64,000 nt of DNA from Ascaris suum. Its lineage: Eukaryota > Nematoda > Chromadorea > Rhabditida > Ascarididae. Positions 37,981 to 50,656 of this stretch are shown one piece after another. Position 1 is the stretch's first letter. Each line of letters opens with the position of its first letter. The DNA is taken from positions 10,440,053 to 10,504,052 of the forward strand of contig CM024172.1 of the NCBI GenBank assembly GCA_013433145.1. The letters are read 5' to 3'. The notes beneath the pieces were generated by a model that saw only the letters and a program-made list of their open reading frames with translations, ran no database searches and was not told the origin of the DNA. The translations under genes and the position numbers were made by a program.

Positions 37981-40968
37981 CATTCGAAATAGAAAGCATA
38001 CAAAAATATGTAAGCATGAACATGAAGAAGGAGTAAAATGAGTTCGAGAAACTATAATAAGAGCGAGTAAACATAGAAAAAGAGAAAACAAAACTGATCC
38101 GCCTAGGGGAATTACTCATTTAAAATTAGCGTCATTGAACTGTGAGCATATTGCGCATAAAATATGACATATTTCAAATTGCATCTGCGAATTTTGTTGA
38201 TTGCCATCGAATTTCTCCTATGGAATTTTTTTTTAATCATTAGAAATAATGGTGTAAATTCTTGCTAAAATTTTTCACCTCATCATGCATCGATAACTAT
38301 TATTATGGGATTGAGCGCATGACGTTAGCATATGATTCATATTCAATCATAGTTCGCATAATGTGAATGCTATTTAGAAAAAAAAAAAAGTAGGAAAAAT
38401 TGCACATTTTATAAAGATCTGCTGTAATGCAAAGACATTTGAGAGTAGCGGATAATCTGTGGAAACAAGTGCAACGTCATGCGGGAAAAACACACATTAA
38501 AGAGTAAACTTTTGACGGAGCAATCACTGAGTGTAACTAGAAGTACACAAAAATACTGCCACCTCAAATGCTGATGCTGTTTATGTACACCAAACGTGAG
38601 CTTCTTAGAGCGACTCCACTAGAAATTTTGATTGCCTTTATGATTTTGCCTGCATTGACAGTAGGTGGGATGCGAAAGCTCAGTTTCTTTGCTTGATTAC
38701 CGTTACCGATGTGATTGAAAAGGAAATCTGAGCGCTATAAAAAAAACAGGAGTAATATTCGCGAAACTTTCCTCGTTGATAATAGAAACTTCAAGGCAAG
38801 TCTTTGAACTTCATTATCGCTAGCCTTCGTATCATTAAATATCCTGTAGCACGAGTGATATTATTTTAGACTGGAACAGTATGGCGCTAACGATGGAGAT
38901 GTGTGCGTTGTCGATTGCAGCGACAATACTTCTTACGCCGAGCAAAAGCAAATTTTTCGATAAGTCACGTCGAAGGGGTGAAGAACTACGCAATCTTCCA
39001 AATAAACGTTCCGAAGATACTGTTTAGTGTGAATGATTCGCAAATGGTCGAGCAATGTTGCTTATAGGGAAGCGATGATTAAGCGATAGAATCACCATGG
39101 TAAGCATTACTTCTGATGAAGTCATGCATTGATGATGCTGTGGAAATACTGGTAAAATCCATGAAGATCCATCTCAAAATTTTTCCTTACTCTTTGCAAT
39201 GCTTTGCGTTGGCATTTTTTTCATGCCTCATTAGAGGGAATTTCTACCGCCGAAATGTTGGTGCAACTCAGAGAGTAGATACACGATGTTGATTTCTCCA
39301 CTGTGCGCTTTCTACTTATAGCTACAGAGAAAGCCACAACTGCACACACATCTAAATGATCATTGAGTCTTATTCAGGCATTTAATAGCATTAAATAAGG
39401 GAAAGCACAGTCTCAGATGAGCACTTGAAAATTGCCAACAGAATATTGAGATGTTTCTAACATGGCTCATCAGAAGTCTGCAACGCTTTGCGGTCTTTTT
39501 ACCATTAGGAATCCATGAAACGAATTATGTCATATATCTCCGGCCTCGTATTCATAGAAACCCTTATTTCTTTTAATGCACCGAACTTCTTAATGTTTGG
39601 CTGGAACAGGTCGCTTCCGTGGACAACAGCATCGTTGCCCAGTTTTAGCTTCGTAAGGTATCACTTACGCCTTATAAACAAGATGTCTGTCATTCCTCGA
39701 ACACCTCATAGACAGTGGTTAACCTGCATGAAATAAAGCATCCTTGCACGCCATTTGGCATCGTTGCACGCCATTGAAAGGTAAAGCATTTTTGCACGCG
39801 CTATTTCACATTCGATTAGATGGGAGCCTACGAAGAATTTGCACGATACAGTGATATGCGTCCTCCACAAGTGCTGCATAATGGACTATTTAGTCATTTT
39901 TCGCCAAAACATAATTACCTTCAAATGGCTGAACGGATCCTGCAACACACATGAAGATCCACAGGGCAATTGTGGATCGTCTGCTGTGCTCTATCGTAAT
40001 CATTTTGATGGAATAATGTCGTACAGGTGACATCGCCCATCCCCTATTGTGTCTCTCTCAATTCGTTCATCCTGCGCCACCTTCTATATTTGTTTCCCAG
40101 GTGAAGACTCAATGATCACCGGACTAAAATGCGGAAAAAAAATCAAATATAACAGCAGCCAACAGCAGCCAACTTGGTAGCGATAGCTATTATGGGCTTC
40201 CAAAGCTCACCGATTAAAGAAAAATCAGAAAATGGTATGTGATGCGTCCTTGCTATATGTTCCGCTCATTCATCACATTCAATGCATATTGAAAGCGTTC
40301 TGCTTGGATGGCAATTTATTGGCTCCATTGTAGATTTTTAGTATTTCTTTAATATGTGCCTCTGCAATGGGACGTTGTTTTGATTAAATGATAGCGAAAT
40401 TATGCACACGGATATTCAGAATGTGCGTTCTAATATCTGCTCTGATTGTTAAAAATTTCTTCGAAAGTCTCGATTTTTTGATGAGAATACTTGATACCTA
40501 ACGAAAATCTTCTTTGCAAAAAATTAATGATTCTAGTAGAGTATTTTAATAATTAGCGAAATAAAAGTCATCGTCAGTCTATCATTTCTCGTTCCGGAAG
40601 TAAAAAACTCAACGTTCCCTTATATGATCACAAATTATCGTTTTTAATGATTTCAAAGTACAAAAGTTAATTATTTTCTCTCGACTATGAGTGAATATAG
40701 TCGAGAACAATGAGCAATAAATATATTAACTAAGAAATTCAAATGTTTCACCGTTTTCAAGAACTTATCATTTTTTTTTCTGATATTTTTTCTCTTCATA
40801 TGAATCTTGATTTCTTCTACTGTTATTTCTTTTCCGCCGTAATAATTTGTTACTGAAGAATGTAAATATCGTTGAACTATTGCAAATGTTTTTCGTTCTC
40901 GAAGATGTTCTGCAAAATTATCAAGAGTGAACATGCTCATTGCATTTATGAATCTCTGCAGCTAGTAA
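37981..40968. other. Spacer between the two OSTalpha-like loci, no exon recognised
   Basis: The 5' exons of the second OSTalpha copy would be expected from here to about 42.8 kb, but I find nothing resembling its first helix or N-terminus. A splice-like open stretch at about 39507-39610 (after TTTTTACCATTAG) has hydrophobic residues but no alignment. A short repeated TTGCACGCCATT motif occurs near 39745-39800. Confidence 0.4.
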
Positions 40969-41022
40969 ATATTTGCATATGGAATAAAGCAGTTTGTGGC
41001 TGATATTTGCATATGGAATAAA
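40969..41022. repeat. 20-bp exact direct repeat
   Basis: The 20-mer ATATTTGCATATGGAATAAA occurs at 40969-40988 and again at 41003-41022, separated by 14 bases. It is a simple local duplication with no known role. Confidence 0.9.
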
Positions 41023-42832
41023 CAATGTTCTCATTGCTAATATTTTACTGTAACAATGAAATATCCAAACAACTCAGTCATCCTTTAAAGACAAATCGAT
41101 TGGTGACTAAAAATAGTGAACTCGTTCAATTCCTCGACTAGAATAGCGCCAGTATGACGGCTTTAATACGTGGGTAATCAATAAGGTTGCTGTTATGCTG
41201 ATCACAGAAAATAAAATAAAATTTCGTATTCCTCCTTTGCTTTACTCTGCTTGACTGAAACTTCATCATCAAGCGGCGACAAATCGTCCGTCCTAATTGC
41301 GACTTCTCATTCGGCTATCAGGCAGCGCCTGAGGCGACGAAATTCAGATTTGGCCGGAATTTCGGTTTCCAACCATAGTCCTGTTTGAAGGTACTTGTCA
41401 GAAGGTTAGGGAGGAATCTTGTTCCATAAGTTCTGTCACATTTCGCTCAGCTATGCCAGCAAGCAGAGCAGAAGCAGAGAGCAGATAACCATTTGGAGCA
41501 ACATTGATATGTCGGTTCAAGAATGAAAAACAGAAACAGAATAAACATATTGAGATCTATGCAAAGAAGACAATTAACAGCATTTTTCTAGTATGAAATC
41601 TCCTCGAGTATGCGATTACATTGTAAGATTTCAACGTTCGGCCTATTGTCCCTGTTATCACGGATCCCTCGAGTTTCGGTTTCTGCGCAGTCTAGTAGAT
41701 CATAGTTGCTAACTTGTCCATAGGTAATGTCACCTCCTACGGGCATGCGGATCATTCATCTCAACCATCGATTTCGCTCGGCTCCATTTTAGATAACTTT
41801 TTCCGATGAGGAGGCGCCCTCCCAGAACTTTTCTTCTGCACAAAGCCTCGCGCAGCGATAAGAGTTTAGAGAATCTGATGGCCAGAAGATCAGTTGGATT
41901 TTACCCACGAATCGTCTATTCATCTTATTGCATAATAAATGCATTTTTCTCGAAGCTTAGGCATAGTGTCATGATATTCCTAATAAATTTTGAAAGAATG
42001 TGCAGAATGGAGATAACTAACTGAGTGCTTTTCGCTCCAATCGAATACAAATTCGTTCCCCGTCGAGGATATTCTGTTGAAAAGTAATTTCGATTTTGCT
42101 CGAGGAATCGTGGAAAGTGATAAGAATGACTGGAGTTTCCCTTTCCAAGCGAATTTCATAATCTTTCCAGCGCATTCCTGATGCTTTCCCATTTAAACAT
42201 TTCTTTGAACGTATTATAATGAACCTGAGGATGGATGGCCTATAACGAAAAAAAAATTGAAGAAAACCTTTTACATGGTCAAAAAAGTGTTCACCTTCAA
42301 AAGCACATTTCATGCAAAGTTTACAGAAAGAAATTCCTCTCAGAAGGAAATTCCTTTCAAAGCCCAAAGTTTACCAGTTTTCGATTTGAGTTTATACTGT
42401 GATTGTAGACAATACAGTAGGAACACTACGGGTAGTAAGGAAAATTTTCATCTTCATTTTGTTCAGCAAACAATAAGTTGTTACACTCTTTGCAACAAAT
42501 CGCTTCTGAATTTCTAAGGTGGAGACGTCAAAATGGCATTTTCTAAAAGCTGTTACACAAACTTCACTGAAGATATCCGGATATACTTCTGGAGATTTAT
42601 TTCAGGCTTTCAATAATTTTGAATATACTGAAGATGATTTCGATGTTGTCCGCACTTTATGGATGCTTCATTTTGCTTTCATTTGGCAAGACAAGATTGA
42701 TTTATTTGTTTATTTTTCCATTCAATCCGACATATGTCCAATGAGCGCCGATATCGGAAATTTTTCGAGTTTTCTACCTCCAAGCGGATAATGGAACTGT
42801 AACCATCCAGGTTTTGCTTTTTTTTTGCAAAG
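41023..42832. other. Region upstream of the second OSTalpha copy, one weak exon candidate
   Basis: An open + stretch at about 42310-42430 translates to ERNSSQKEIPFKAQSLP followed by a C-x-C-R-Q motif. This is reminiscent of the ARNEV...PPFCCCC segment of copy 1 and lies at the expected distance upstream of the next candidate exon. The cysteine cluster is reduced. Open stretches at 41806-42024 and 42519-42791 are not recognisable. Confidence 0.3.
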
Positions 42833-44967
42833 AAACTCTTGCATTACCTCTCGCGTTTCTTTTTTAAAATTGCTATGCGATTGCCCATATCTCTAAGTAT
42901 CGTCAACAGAGGCGCAACGTTCGTAATGGCTGACTTCGTTTATGTTCAAGGGAATGTTTTTTTTGCGTGCGATTTTTTTGAGCTTTTCTCTCTATCGAAA
43001 ATTTTTTCATGCACTTTCTTTATTGCCAGGTCCACCTCATCTTGCATTTCATTTCCGCTGTATCTGATTCTATTTTTCTCGGAATCTCAATTTCCTTTCC
43101 TGTTTTAAATCCGCTTTTCTATGCATGTTTTCCTTCTTATTGGGATTCATATCCTTTCCCCTCACATCATGACATTTTTCACACATACGAGCCTTTAAGA
43201 AGGTACGAAATGCAATGTTTTGTAAAGCCAAATAATGAGCCACCAAACCTTTTTTTTTGGGATATTCCGACGTTGAGATGTTTAGTAAATCGTTTCTTTT
43301 TGAAATCGCACTACGCGACAAGGTTTTTGAACCATGCTGTGAAGTTTTGCACTCAGCACCAACATTTCAAACGAATAGCAAGGTAGCCTGTTTTCGTTCT
43401 CATTTAAATATTGACCATCTTCTAAACGTATGACCGGCATAGCAATCATCTCTTGCTTTTAATATTTTCCAATTTACCCATCAAATCTTTAAAATTTATG
43501 TGGCGCTTTTTACCTCTCCTTATACGCACACTGTAAGAGATCTTTTTTTCTTATAAAAAAGGTACCTTAGTTCTTTTGAAATTTGCCTTCTAACTAGGAA
43601 TAATGCGTTCCTGATTCCACTTTGCACATTTTAACCCATGAATTCACTCTCTCATCTAGCCGCCTAAATGAATGGAAATTCATTTGCGCAATACTCCAGA
43701 AATATTTGCGCAATACGAGTTTCTCTACCTCACCAATGATTCGAAGTGGTTGCACGATTTTTAAGTACTTTTCAACAGAGAACCGTTAGTGTCACTGGCA
43801 CTTTGATCTTCCATTCACTAAAATTTATCCTTGTTCCGCTTACTTCCCTTCAAAAAATCGACCACTATGAAATCATAAATTGTGAATTATATGGAGCCTC
43901 ATATTAAATCATCGACATTTCGCCCTCACTTCAGGGCTAAAAGAAAAAAAAACGCAAATAGAAACTTTGCATTTAGTGGTATAAATAAAGCAGACTGTTG
44001 TAGTTATTATTGTTGTTGGCGAATGGTTTGCTCAATAATCAATATTAGTGCAATTTGACTTTCACTATGACTATACACCTGAGTAGATTTTCTAAATGCG
44101 ATACGCTTTTCAGGAAAAAACTGAGGGATTTCGCGTTACATTTGTATTTGCATTTGTGAATTTAACACAAGTATGCTTGGCATTACATTTGCTGATTTTT
44201 GAATCAATTGGAAGCTTCGACGCTTTCGACGGATTGTTACTCAACTCATATTCGGCAATAATCTGTATATTTCATTTTAAATCTTCGCCTCACTTAGTTA
44301 ATTGTTGTTCCAGCCGTTAGAGTCGCTTCAAAGATTTCATGCTTTCGTACCACTGCAGTTCTTAAATAAGTGCTTTTGAACTTGCCTTTGCAACAAAAGG
44401 TTCCACCTTCCCTGCCGTGATTCACCGGCGTTTTGTTTTCGAGTCGTTAAAATGCGTGCAATTCAAAACGTGTAGGAGTGACTTGAAATATTACACCTCC
44501 ATAGAATTTTACACCTTATACTAACAGCTTAGAGTAAGAAAGAAAGAATATATGCTGCTTGTTTATATGTGCCAAACATGCCTATATACCTATTCATTTC
44601 TCCTTTTCTTCTATTAAAGAAAATTGTGATGATGAAATTCGTTCGAGAAATTTATCTCTGAAATTGCATTTGTATCTGCGCTAACAAACATTTAAGGGCA
44701 CTAGTCGATTCTTCTATCCGATCGCATCATTGTAATGTTTTGATCATTTATAACACATTGATGGCTATAGTACTGATTTTTGCAGACACGTTCAGCCAAT
44801 GTTCAGTGCTTTTTCAGTCAACAATTGCCAGCTATGAAAATGCAACCAGCCGCACTTTGAGTCCTTATCGGACACTCTCTCCCTCTATCAATAGTTGTCT
44901 TGTTACTTTACCGCACTTTCAACTGTCCATCACTTACTCCGCGGTCGATAAAATAGTCGGCAAATGA
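42833..44967 (+). CDS. osta: Second OSTalpha-like copy, partial or pseudogene
   Basis: The 3' end is well supported. Exon 44114-44264 follows a perfect CGCTTTTCAG acceptor and encodes a helix-6 region (VTFVFAFVNLTQVCLAL) clearly related to FQCVNLTQVFLTL of copy 1. It ends in phase 1, like copy 1. Exon 44705-44967 starts in the matching phase and has HHCNVLIIYNTLMAIVLIF, comparable to the last helix of the family, before a stop. Its tail is about 30 residues longer than in copy 1. Upstream, 42833-42955 (FKIAMRLPISLSIVNR...) resembles the helix-4 exon, and 43030-43101 may be the helix-5 exon, but their donors (GTTTTT, GTTTTA) are poor. The last acceptor (GGCACTAG) is also weak. I could not find the N-terminal exons. 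It is either a diverged tandem paralogue or a decaying copy. Confidence 0.6.
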
Positions 44968-45018
44968 ACAAGCATCTCATATTGCATCTTTCTATTGCTT
45001 GAGGAAATTGCTTGAGGA

Positions 45019-45024
45019 AATAAA
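45019..45024 (+). promoter_or_regulatory. Candidate polyadenylation signal AATAAA, OSTalpha copy 2
   Basis: A canonical AATAAA lies 52 bases after the stop codon of the second OSTalpha-like copy. This mildly supports the locus being, or having been, transcribed. Confidence 0.4.
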
Positions 45025-46170
45025 ATCGACAAAGCTCATATAAGCGATGAGAAATTTCATCGCTATAACTTTTTTAAATTTGTTCGATTTAAAACATCCA
45101 AAGAAATAGACAAAGATATGTTGATCACTCGCAGAAGCGTTGTTGGCGGAATGCATTTCTGCAAGAGTTTTCATCAAAACTAGAAATCAACTAGAAAAGA
45201 TCACATGTGCTGTCTGATTGTTCCAAATAATACTCTAAGAGGAAAAATAATAATACCACGGTTAGTACATCGAAGGCAAAGATAACGGCCGCATTGGAAA
45301 CTAGAACTTTTATGCAAGGTGATTTTCTAACCTCAAATTGCATTCAAAGAGAAGATTTATAATATTTCCTTATGAAGAAATATTTTCAAATAAGGCATCG
45401 TTCATTTGCTCTACTGCCTAGTAAATGCTTCCTAACAAAATTTTTTTTATACTTTATAATAACGCTATTACAACTTGTGAAATGTGCACAATGTCTATAT
45501 TGGCAACAATATTTCTGCATCCATGGAAGAGTGCACTATTCGATAAATATCAACGATATTCACATAAAATTACGTCAATCGCGAATTCATTTTCAAATAT
45601 GGCCATCCATCAGTTATGTCGATATGATGCGACACTTTTTAATTATATTCAGATATAAGGTAAATATCATTATTTCCATGTGGAATTCGATGCAGAATTT
45701 TTATTGTCTTCAAATGATCAATTGTTTGCCACATTGAAAGAAGTATATCGAAAATTGACATCTGTGTTTTCTTTTCGCATTTTTTATTCGCACGAATGAG
45801 TCACATTCTGTTAATATTTTGATTTTCTTTTGAAGTGACAATATGAAGGCATCGAGAATATGTCGATGCTAGCTAAGAATATTGAATTCTGTGGCAAATT
45901 AAAATCATCTCATTCTGTCATTTTGTAGCTAAAAAAAACGTGCGGAAAACGGCTCAAGAGGTGTTGATTGGTGGCATGCCTTAGCACCTCACTCATTCTC
46001 TCAACAAATTTCGCAAGCCATCAAATGAAAAATTATGCAAACGAACATATATGGTTTCCGTTTTTGACCTTTCTACAGTGGAAATTCAACGATAGCCGAC
46101 TTGCATAGCAAATCAAATTTTCAACTGTTGAGTTAACCAAATTATTAATGAAAGTTTGTTGTCCTTCAAG
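45025..46170. other. No supported gene
   Basis: Open stretches at 45372-45737 and 45425-45658 overlap in different frames and carry no recognisable motif. Confidence 0.4.
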
Positions 46171-46473
46171 AAATTGCAAATGATATATGAAATAATTTCG
46201 AGATATTTCATATCAACATGTGAGGTGATCATCGTTGCAAATATTGCTAGCCGCCTTCGAAATTCCCTTCGCAGTTCAACTGCTTCGCAATCTTATTTAT
46301 TCTTCATTCTATTCTTATGTGTCTTCTTACGCTGCATCGTTCCCCTCGTAATGCGCTTATCGATGCCATCCATCTATATGATCAACAATAAAAGGAAACT
46401 GTATCGTTATAGTCTAATGCTATGTAATGCTATGATTTTGAGCATACAGTGCTATGCCGTAATAGTTGTGCAG
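46171..46473 (+). CDS. Possible exon of an unidentified multi-pass membrane protein
   Basis: The stretch is open for 101 codons in phase 0, from a TCCTTCAAG acceptor to a CAG/GTACAC donor. Two hydrophobic stretches (FFILFLCVFLRCIVPLV and LMLCNAMILSIQCYAVIVV) are separated by a basic loop (NNKRKLYR). This is the pattern expected of a chemoreceptor-like or transporter-like protein. I find no family-defining motif and no convincing neighbouring exon. It could also be a remnant of a further transporter copy in the same cluster, or chance, since TTT/ATT-rich DNA readily translates as hydrophobic. Confidence 0.3.
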
Positions 46474-49400
46474 GTACACACACCTTGCAATAAACACATA
46501 AAGAACTCCAATGCGATCCATTACCTTGGCACCATCTATTCCAACAATAAATGCCTGCTTATCATGCGGATCTGTGCTGATCTCGGGAGTTGATTGATTT
46601 CTTTATACCTTCTTTTTACATGCAAGTTTCGACTGGTCAGACGGGATTTTTGTCCGGTTTCTGAGATTTCTGAATTTTACACGGTAAACCGTATTCCATA
46701 CTGTGATGTCCTACGACAATTGCACCTTATCACATATGAAGATACTGGTAATATAGAAGTTGCGAGTGGGGTCAGCTGACCGTATCAGAAGGCACTTATG
46801 TTCTCGTTTTTGTTCGTTTGCTGTTCTACTAACAATTTATATTGACAAACTTAGTAAGTAAAAATATGACTTCAAATCGCTCTAAAAATGACAATTTTTT
46901 TATATATAACGAAAATAAAATTTAGCTGGGCGAGTCAGTGGAATCTGAGAATTGACTAAATTCATGGGAGATTTCTCAACATTCAATGGAACGATCCCTT
47001 TAAGACAATGTTCTGGAGTTTTTTTTTTTGCAAGTTTCTTCGAAATAAAAATCGCAATCATTTCAATATTCTTGGTATGTCTTTCATTCGTTTATTTTGA
47101 ATCAATTGCTATTTCGATATGGCAGTTTCATTTGGGTGAAATCATCGATGCCACACCTTGATTATGACTCAGCGAATTATAAAGGTTGAAGACGCAAAAA
47201 CATATTCATTCATGATAAGAAAAGCAATGATGGAAATATTAACTGAAAATAGTGTTTCGTTGCATATAATCGACAACGATTGAGGAAAGTAAATCATTCT
47301 CGTCGCATTGTTACAATACGCTGATAGCATGAATGATTCGTTGTAAAGCAACTTCAAGCAGTTTTTCGTTGAGATTGTCGCTGAATTATTCAAAACGATA
47401 GGTGATTTAAATTCTCATGATTCGAAAAAATCTGATATCGAATGTACACAATGAAGATAGAGATAAAATGCCGTCTATCAAATTACTTCAGGAATATATT
47501 TCAGGGCTGAAAAAAACAATTACCTAAAAGGTCGCAATATGAATGTGTTCATCAATATCGCTTAAGAAGTTATGACATATTGACTCATAATATGACTTCC
47601 TATTGAATAGGTTAGTGCTTTAAAGTCCAAAAAGTTCTTGTAATAGTTGAGTTCAAAAGAACTTTTTTTTTTCTGCTAAGGTACAAAATTTATATTTGTG
47701 AATTTCATATTAGTAGATGTGAGTAATCAATAAAAATAGCTGTAAGCCGGAAATTAATCAAGTTCCCAGGTGAAACTAACTAATCGTGCACAAGCAAGCA
47801 CACATGAACGCAAATCAACGGATATGACGATGTTAAAGGTCACTTTCGTTAAAAAAAAATGAAAGGAGAAAAAAATAGAGAACAATTTTCTTCACACCTT
47901 TAAGACGTTCGAAGTGAAGGTCATATAGATGCGGCTATTCATAACTGGAATAATTGAAACGATTTTGAAAATGCATCATTGTCAATTTGTGGGTTGTGAG
48001 TGCTTGATTGCATAACCACACATCGGTCTGCGAAGCATTGACAAAAAAAAATTGTTTTTTTTTTTGGTGGATGGCTGAATCAGCACCGATCGTTTTATGA
48101 GCACTCGTTGCTCCATACACACACACACACATACACACAACAATTATAAACCTCTCGTTCACATTAGCCGTTTGCTTTCAATATACACGATTCTTTAGCA
48201 GTAATTTTTTATTTTGTCAGAACATTCAAATGTTTTTTGAGATAATAAAGGAAGCAATGAAATATACATACCCCATAGCAATCTCTTAAGTTACTAGCGA
48301 TAAGCATGTTTGCAATCTCTTTTATGTGCTTTATGATATCCCTTTGAGAGTGTTAGTCGTCCGATGAAATCGACACTATTTTTATTGTTTTCTGTCTTGA
48401 GTGTCGTGCTCGCATAGAAAAGCAACTAGGTTAGGGAAGCACCTATTTTGAATTTATATTTTGCAAGAAATGATGACTGGAATTTCGATATCTCGAAATC
48501 ATAGCATTTACCTATTTAATCCGATAATATTTATCTCTCATTTATACTAAAATGTGGTGCAAATTTTATTGTAGAAGAAAATACTAAAGTGTAAACGTAA
48601 ACTATAGGGAGTTAATGTGACCGATATGTGGTATTTGACCAACTTTGAATATCAACAAATCTCATCATCAAACTTTTCAAATTCCACTAAAATTTTCTTC
48701 ATTTTTTTCATACATACGTAGATAAAAATATACGTAAATTTTTCAATATGAGGAAAATATCTTCAACAATCAAAAATTTAAGAAATTTTCGCATAATCTA
48801 AATCTCTAAAGAGTGAGTGCTCTAAATGCTATGAAATCAAATCAATTATGCGCCAAATGTCGAACAAATAAATTCTGTAATGATTGGAAAACTCAAAACT
48901 CTGCTTGTTTTCTACTATTGTGCTCTAAATTTCTTCCATTATAAAATTATAAATTCTTTTTGCAATTCATTGCTTCGATTTCCTTTAAACAAATAATTTT
49001 CGAAGATTCTTTCCAGGATTCTACAATAGAAGAGTGCCTTATCTTCAAGTTTCTCATTTTGATCGCTTCAAACATGATCAACATACTACACTCTTGAATA
49101 CTCTTCATCATGTAAAGAATGCTTGCAAAGTTCATATTGTAGGAGTGGTCTATTCGATTGCAGCTTTAAGGCCAATACGATGTTATAACGGTGATCGTCA
49201 ATTTGAACCAATGAATGAGTGCTGCATAATGCATTAGTTAAAGATGGTCTCGTTGAATAGGCATTCACGAAAATGTTTTTCTATATATTATCCTCATTCG
49301 TTATATTTTTCGTTTACGATATTGAGCGGATAAGTTTTCACTATTAAAGTTGCTATAAGTTTTTTTTTTTTCTGAATGAGATCATTGATGCTGCTAAATT

Positions 49401-50210
49401 GATCTTTTTCGAAACGAATGAAATCGATTAATTTCTCGATAGTAATATGAAAGAATGATATGCTTATGATGCTTTTTAGGAAGGACACATTTTTGACCGG
49501 AGCGCCGGACAAAATCTGGACATATTGACATCGTAAACAAATCGCACAACTTGTCAGTTGAAGTTAAGAGAATGAGAGTGGAATTTCTTTTTGCTAAAGA
49601 AAAAGGTTATAGCTAGCCAGTGATGCCACCAAGATGATCGGTCTGCGGGTGATCGAGCTCTATCAGGCTTTAATTAAGACAAAATTTTGTTCACATCCAA
49701 AGGTTATGCATGACGATGCCAATTTGAGCGCATGTTCTGAAAGTAAGTCTGGACCGCGACAACAACTTAAAGTAATCCTCTTCTTCCATGATCTAGAACC
49801 ACTTCCCGTTCCAGCTAAATCTATGGCAATGTTTGTGTAAGCCCGGCGTGTTAATTTGTGTATTTCAACGCCTATTAGTTATACTTTAAAAAATAAATAA
49901 ATTTTCCCCATCGGGAAGGGTATTTCATCTCCGAATACAATCGCCAAATTAATGTTGTTTGTAATAAATCGATATCACATAAGCAATAAAACATCGCAGT
50001 GCTGATAGATATGCAAAGAAGTGCGACATTAAAACTTAATCAGCGTTTGAAAAATTTCCACAAAGACAATCAAAAGATTGCGGGCATTAAACGTAATAGA
50101 AAACATTGCAATTGTATGTATGGTTTGCGTGGTGTATATGCACGCTTGTGGGCACGCATGATGTGTATATGTGTTTGTATTTATATATGCATGCATGTAT
50201 TCGTGTCCGC
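46474..50210. other. Gene-poor stretch with one CA repeat
   Basis: No recognisable coding exon. An open stretch at 49634-49741 ends at a good GTAAGT donor but has no identifiable domain. Poly-T runs occur near 47661-47670 and 49361-49371. Confidence 0.4.
48117..48138. repeat. Short (AC)n microsatellite
   Basis: An AC repeat of about 22 bases with one AT interruption. Confidence 0.85.
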
Positions 50211-50270
50211 ATGTATGTATGTACGTACTAGTATGTATGTACGTATGTATGTATGTAGTATGTATGTACG

Positions 50271-50302
<32 letters not shown>

Positions 50303-50560
50303 TGTATGTATGTATGTATGTATATGTATGTATGTATGTATGTGTATGTATGTATGTATGTATGTATGTATGTATGTATGTATGTATGTATGTATGTATG
50401 TATGTATGTATGTATGTATGTATGTATGTATGTATGTATGTATGTATGTATGTATGTATGTATGTATGTATGTATGTATGTATGTATGTATGTATGTATG
50501 TATGTATGTATGTATGTATGTATGTATGTATGTATGTATGTATGTATGTATGTATGTATG

Positions 50561-50592
<32 letters not shown>

Positions 50593-50656
50593 TGTATGTA
50601 TGTATGTATGTATGTATGTATGTATGTATGTATGTATGTATGTATGTATGTATGTG
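50211..50656. repeat. (TATG)n microsatellite, about 446 bp
   Basis: A tetranucleotide array. The first 65 bases are irregular (TACG variants and an ACTAG interruption). From about 50276 it is nearly pure, broken only near 50321, 50341 and 50561 by a two-base slip to TATATG or TATGTG. All three + frames stay open through it (MYVC... translations of up to 272 codons), which is purely a consequence of the repeat unit lacking stops. Confidence 0.98.

Noticed and set aside
38165..38260. Hydrophobic stretch LRILLIAIEFLLW as a last OSTalpha exon
   Set aside because: No AG acceptor lies between the upstream in-frame stop and the stretch. The exon at 37501-37670 fits in phase and position instead.
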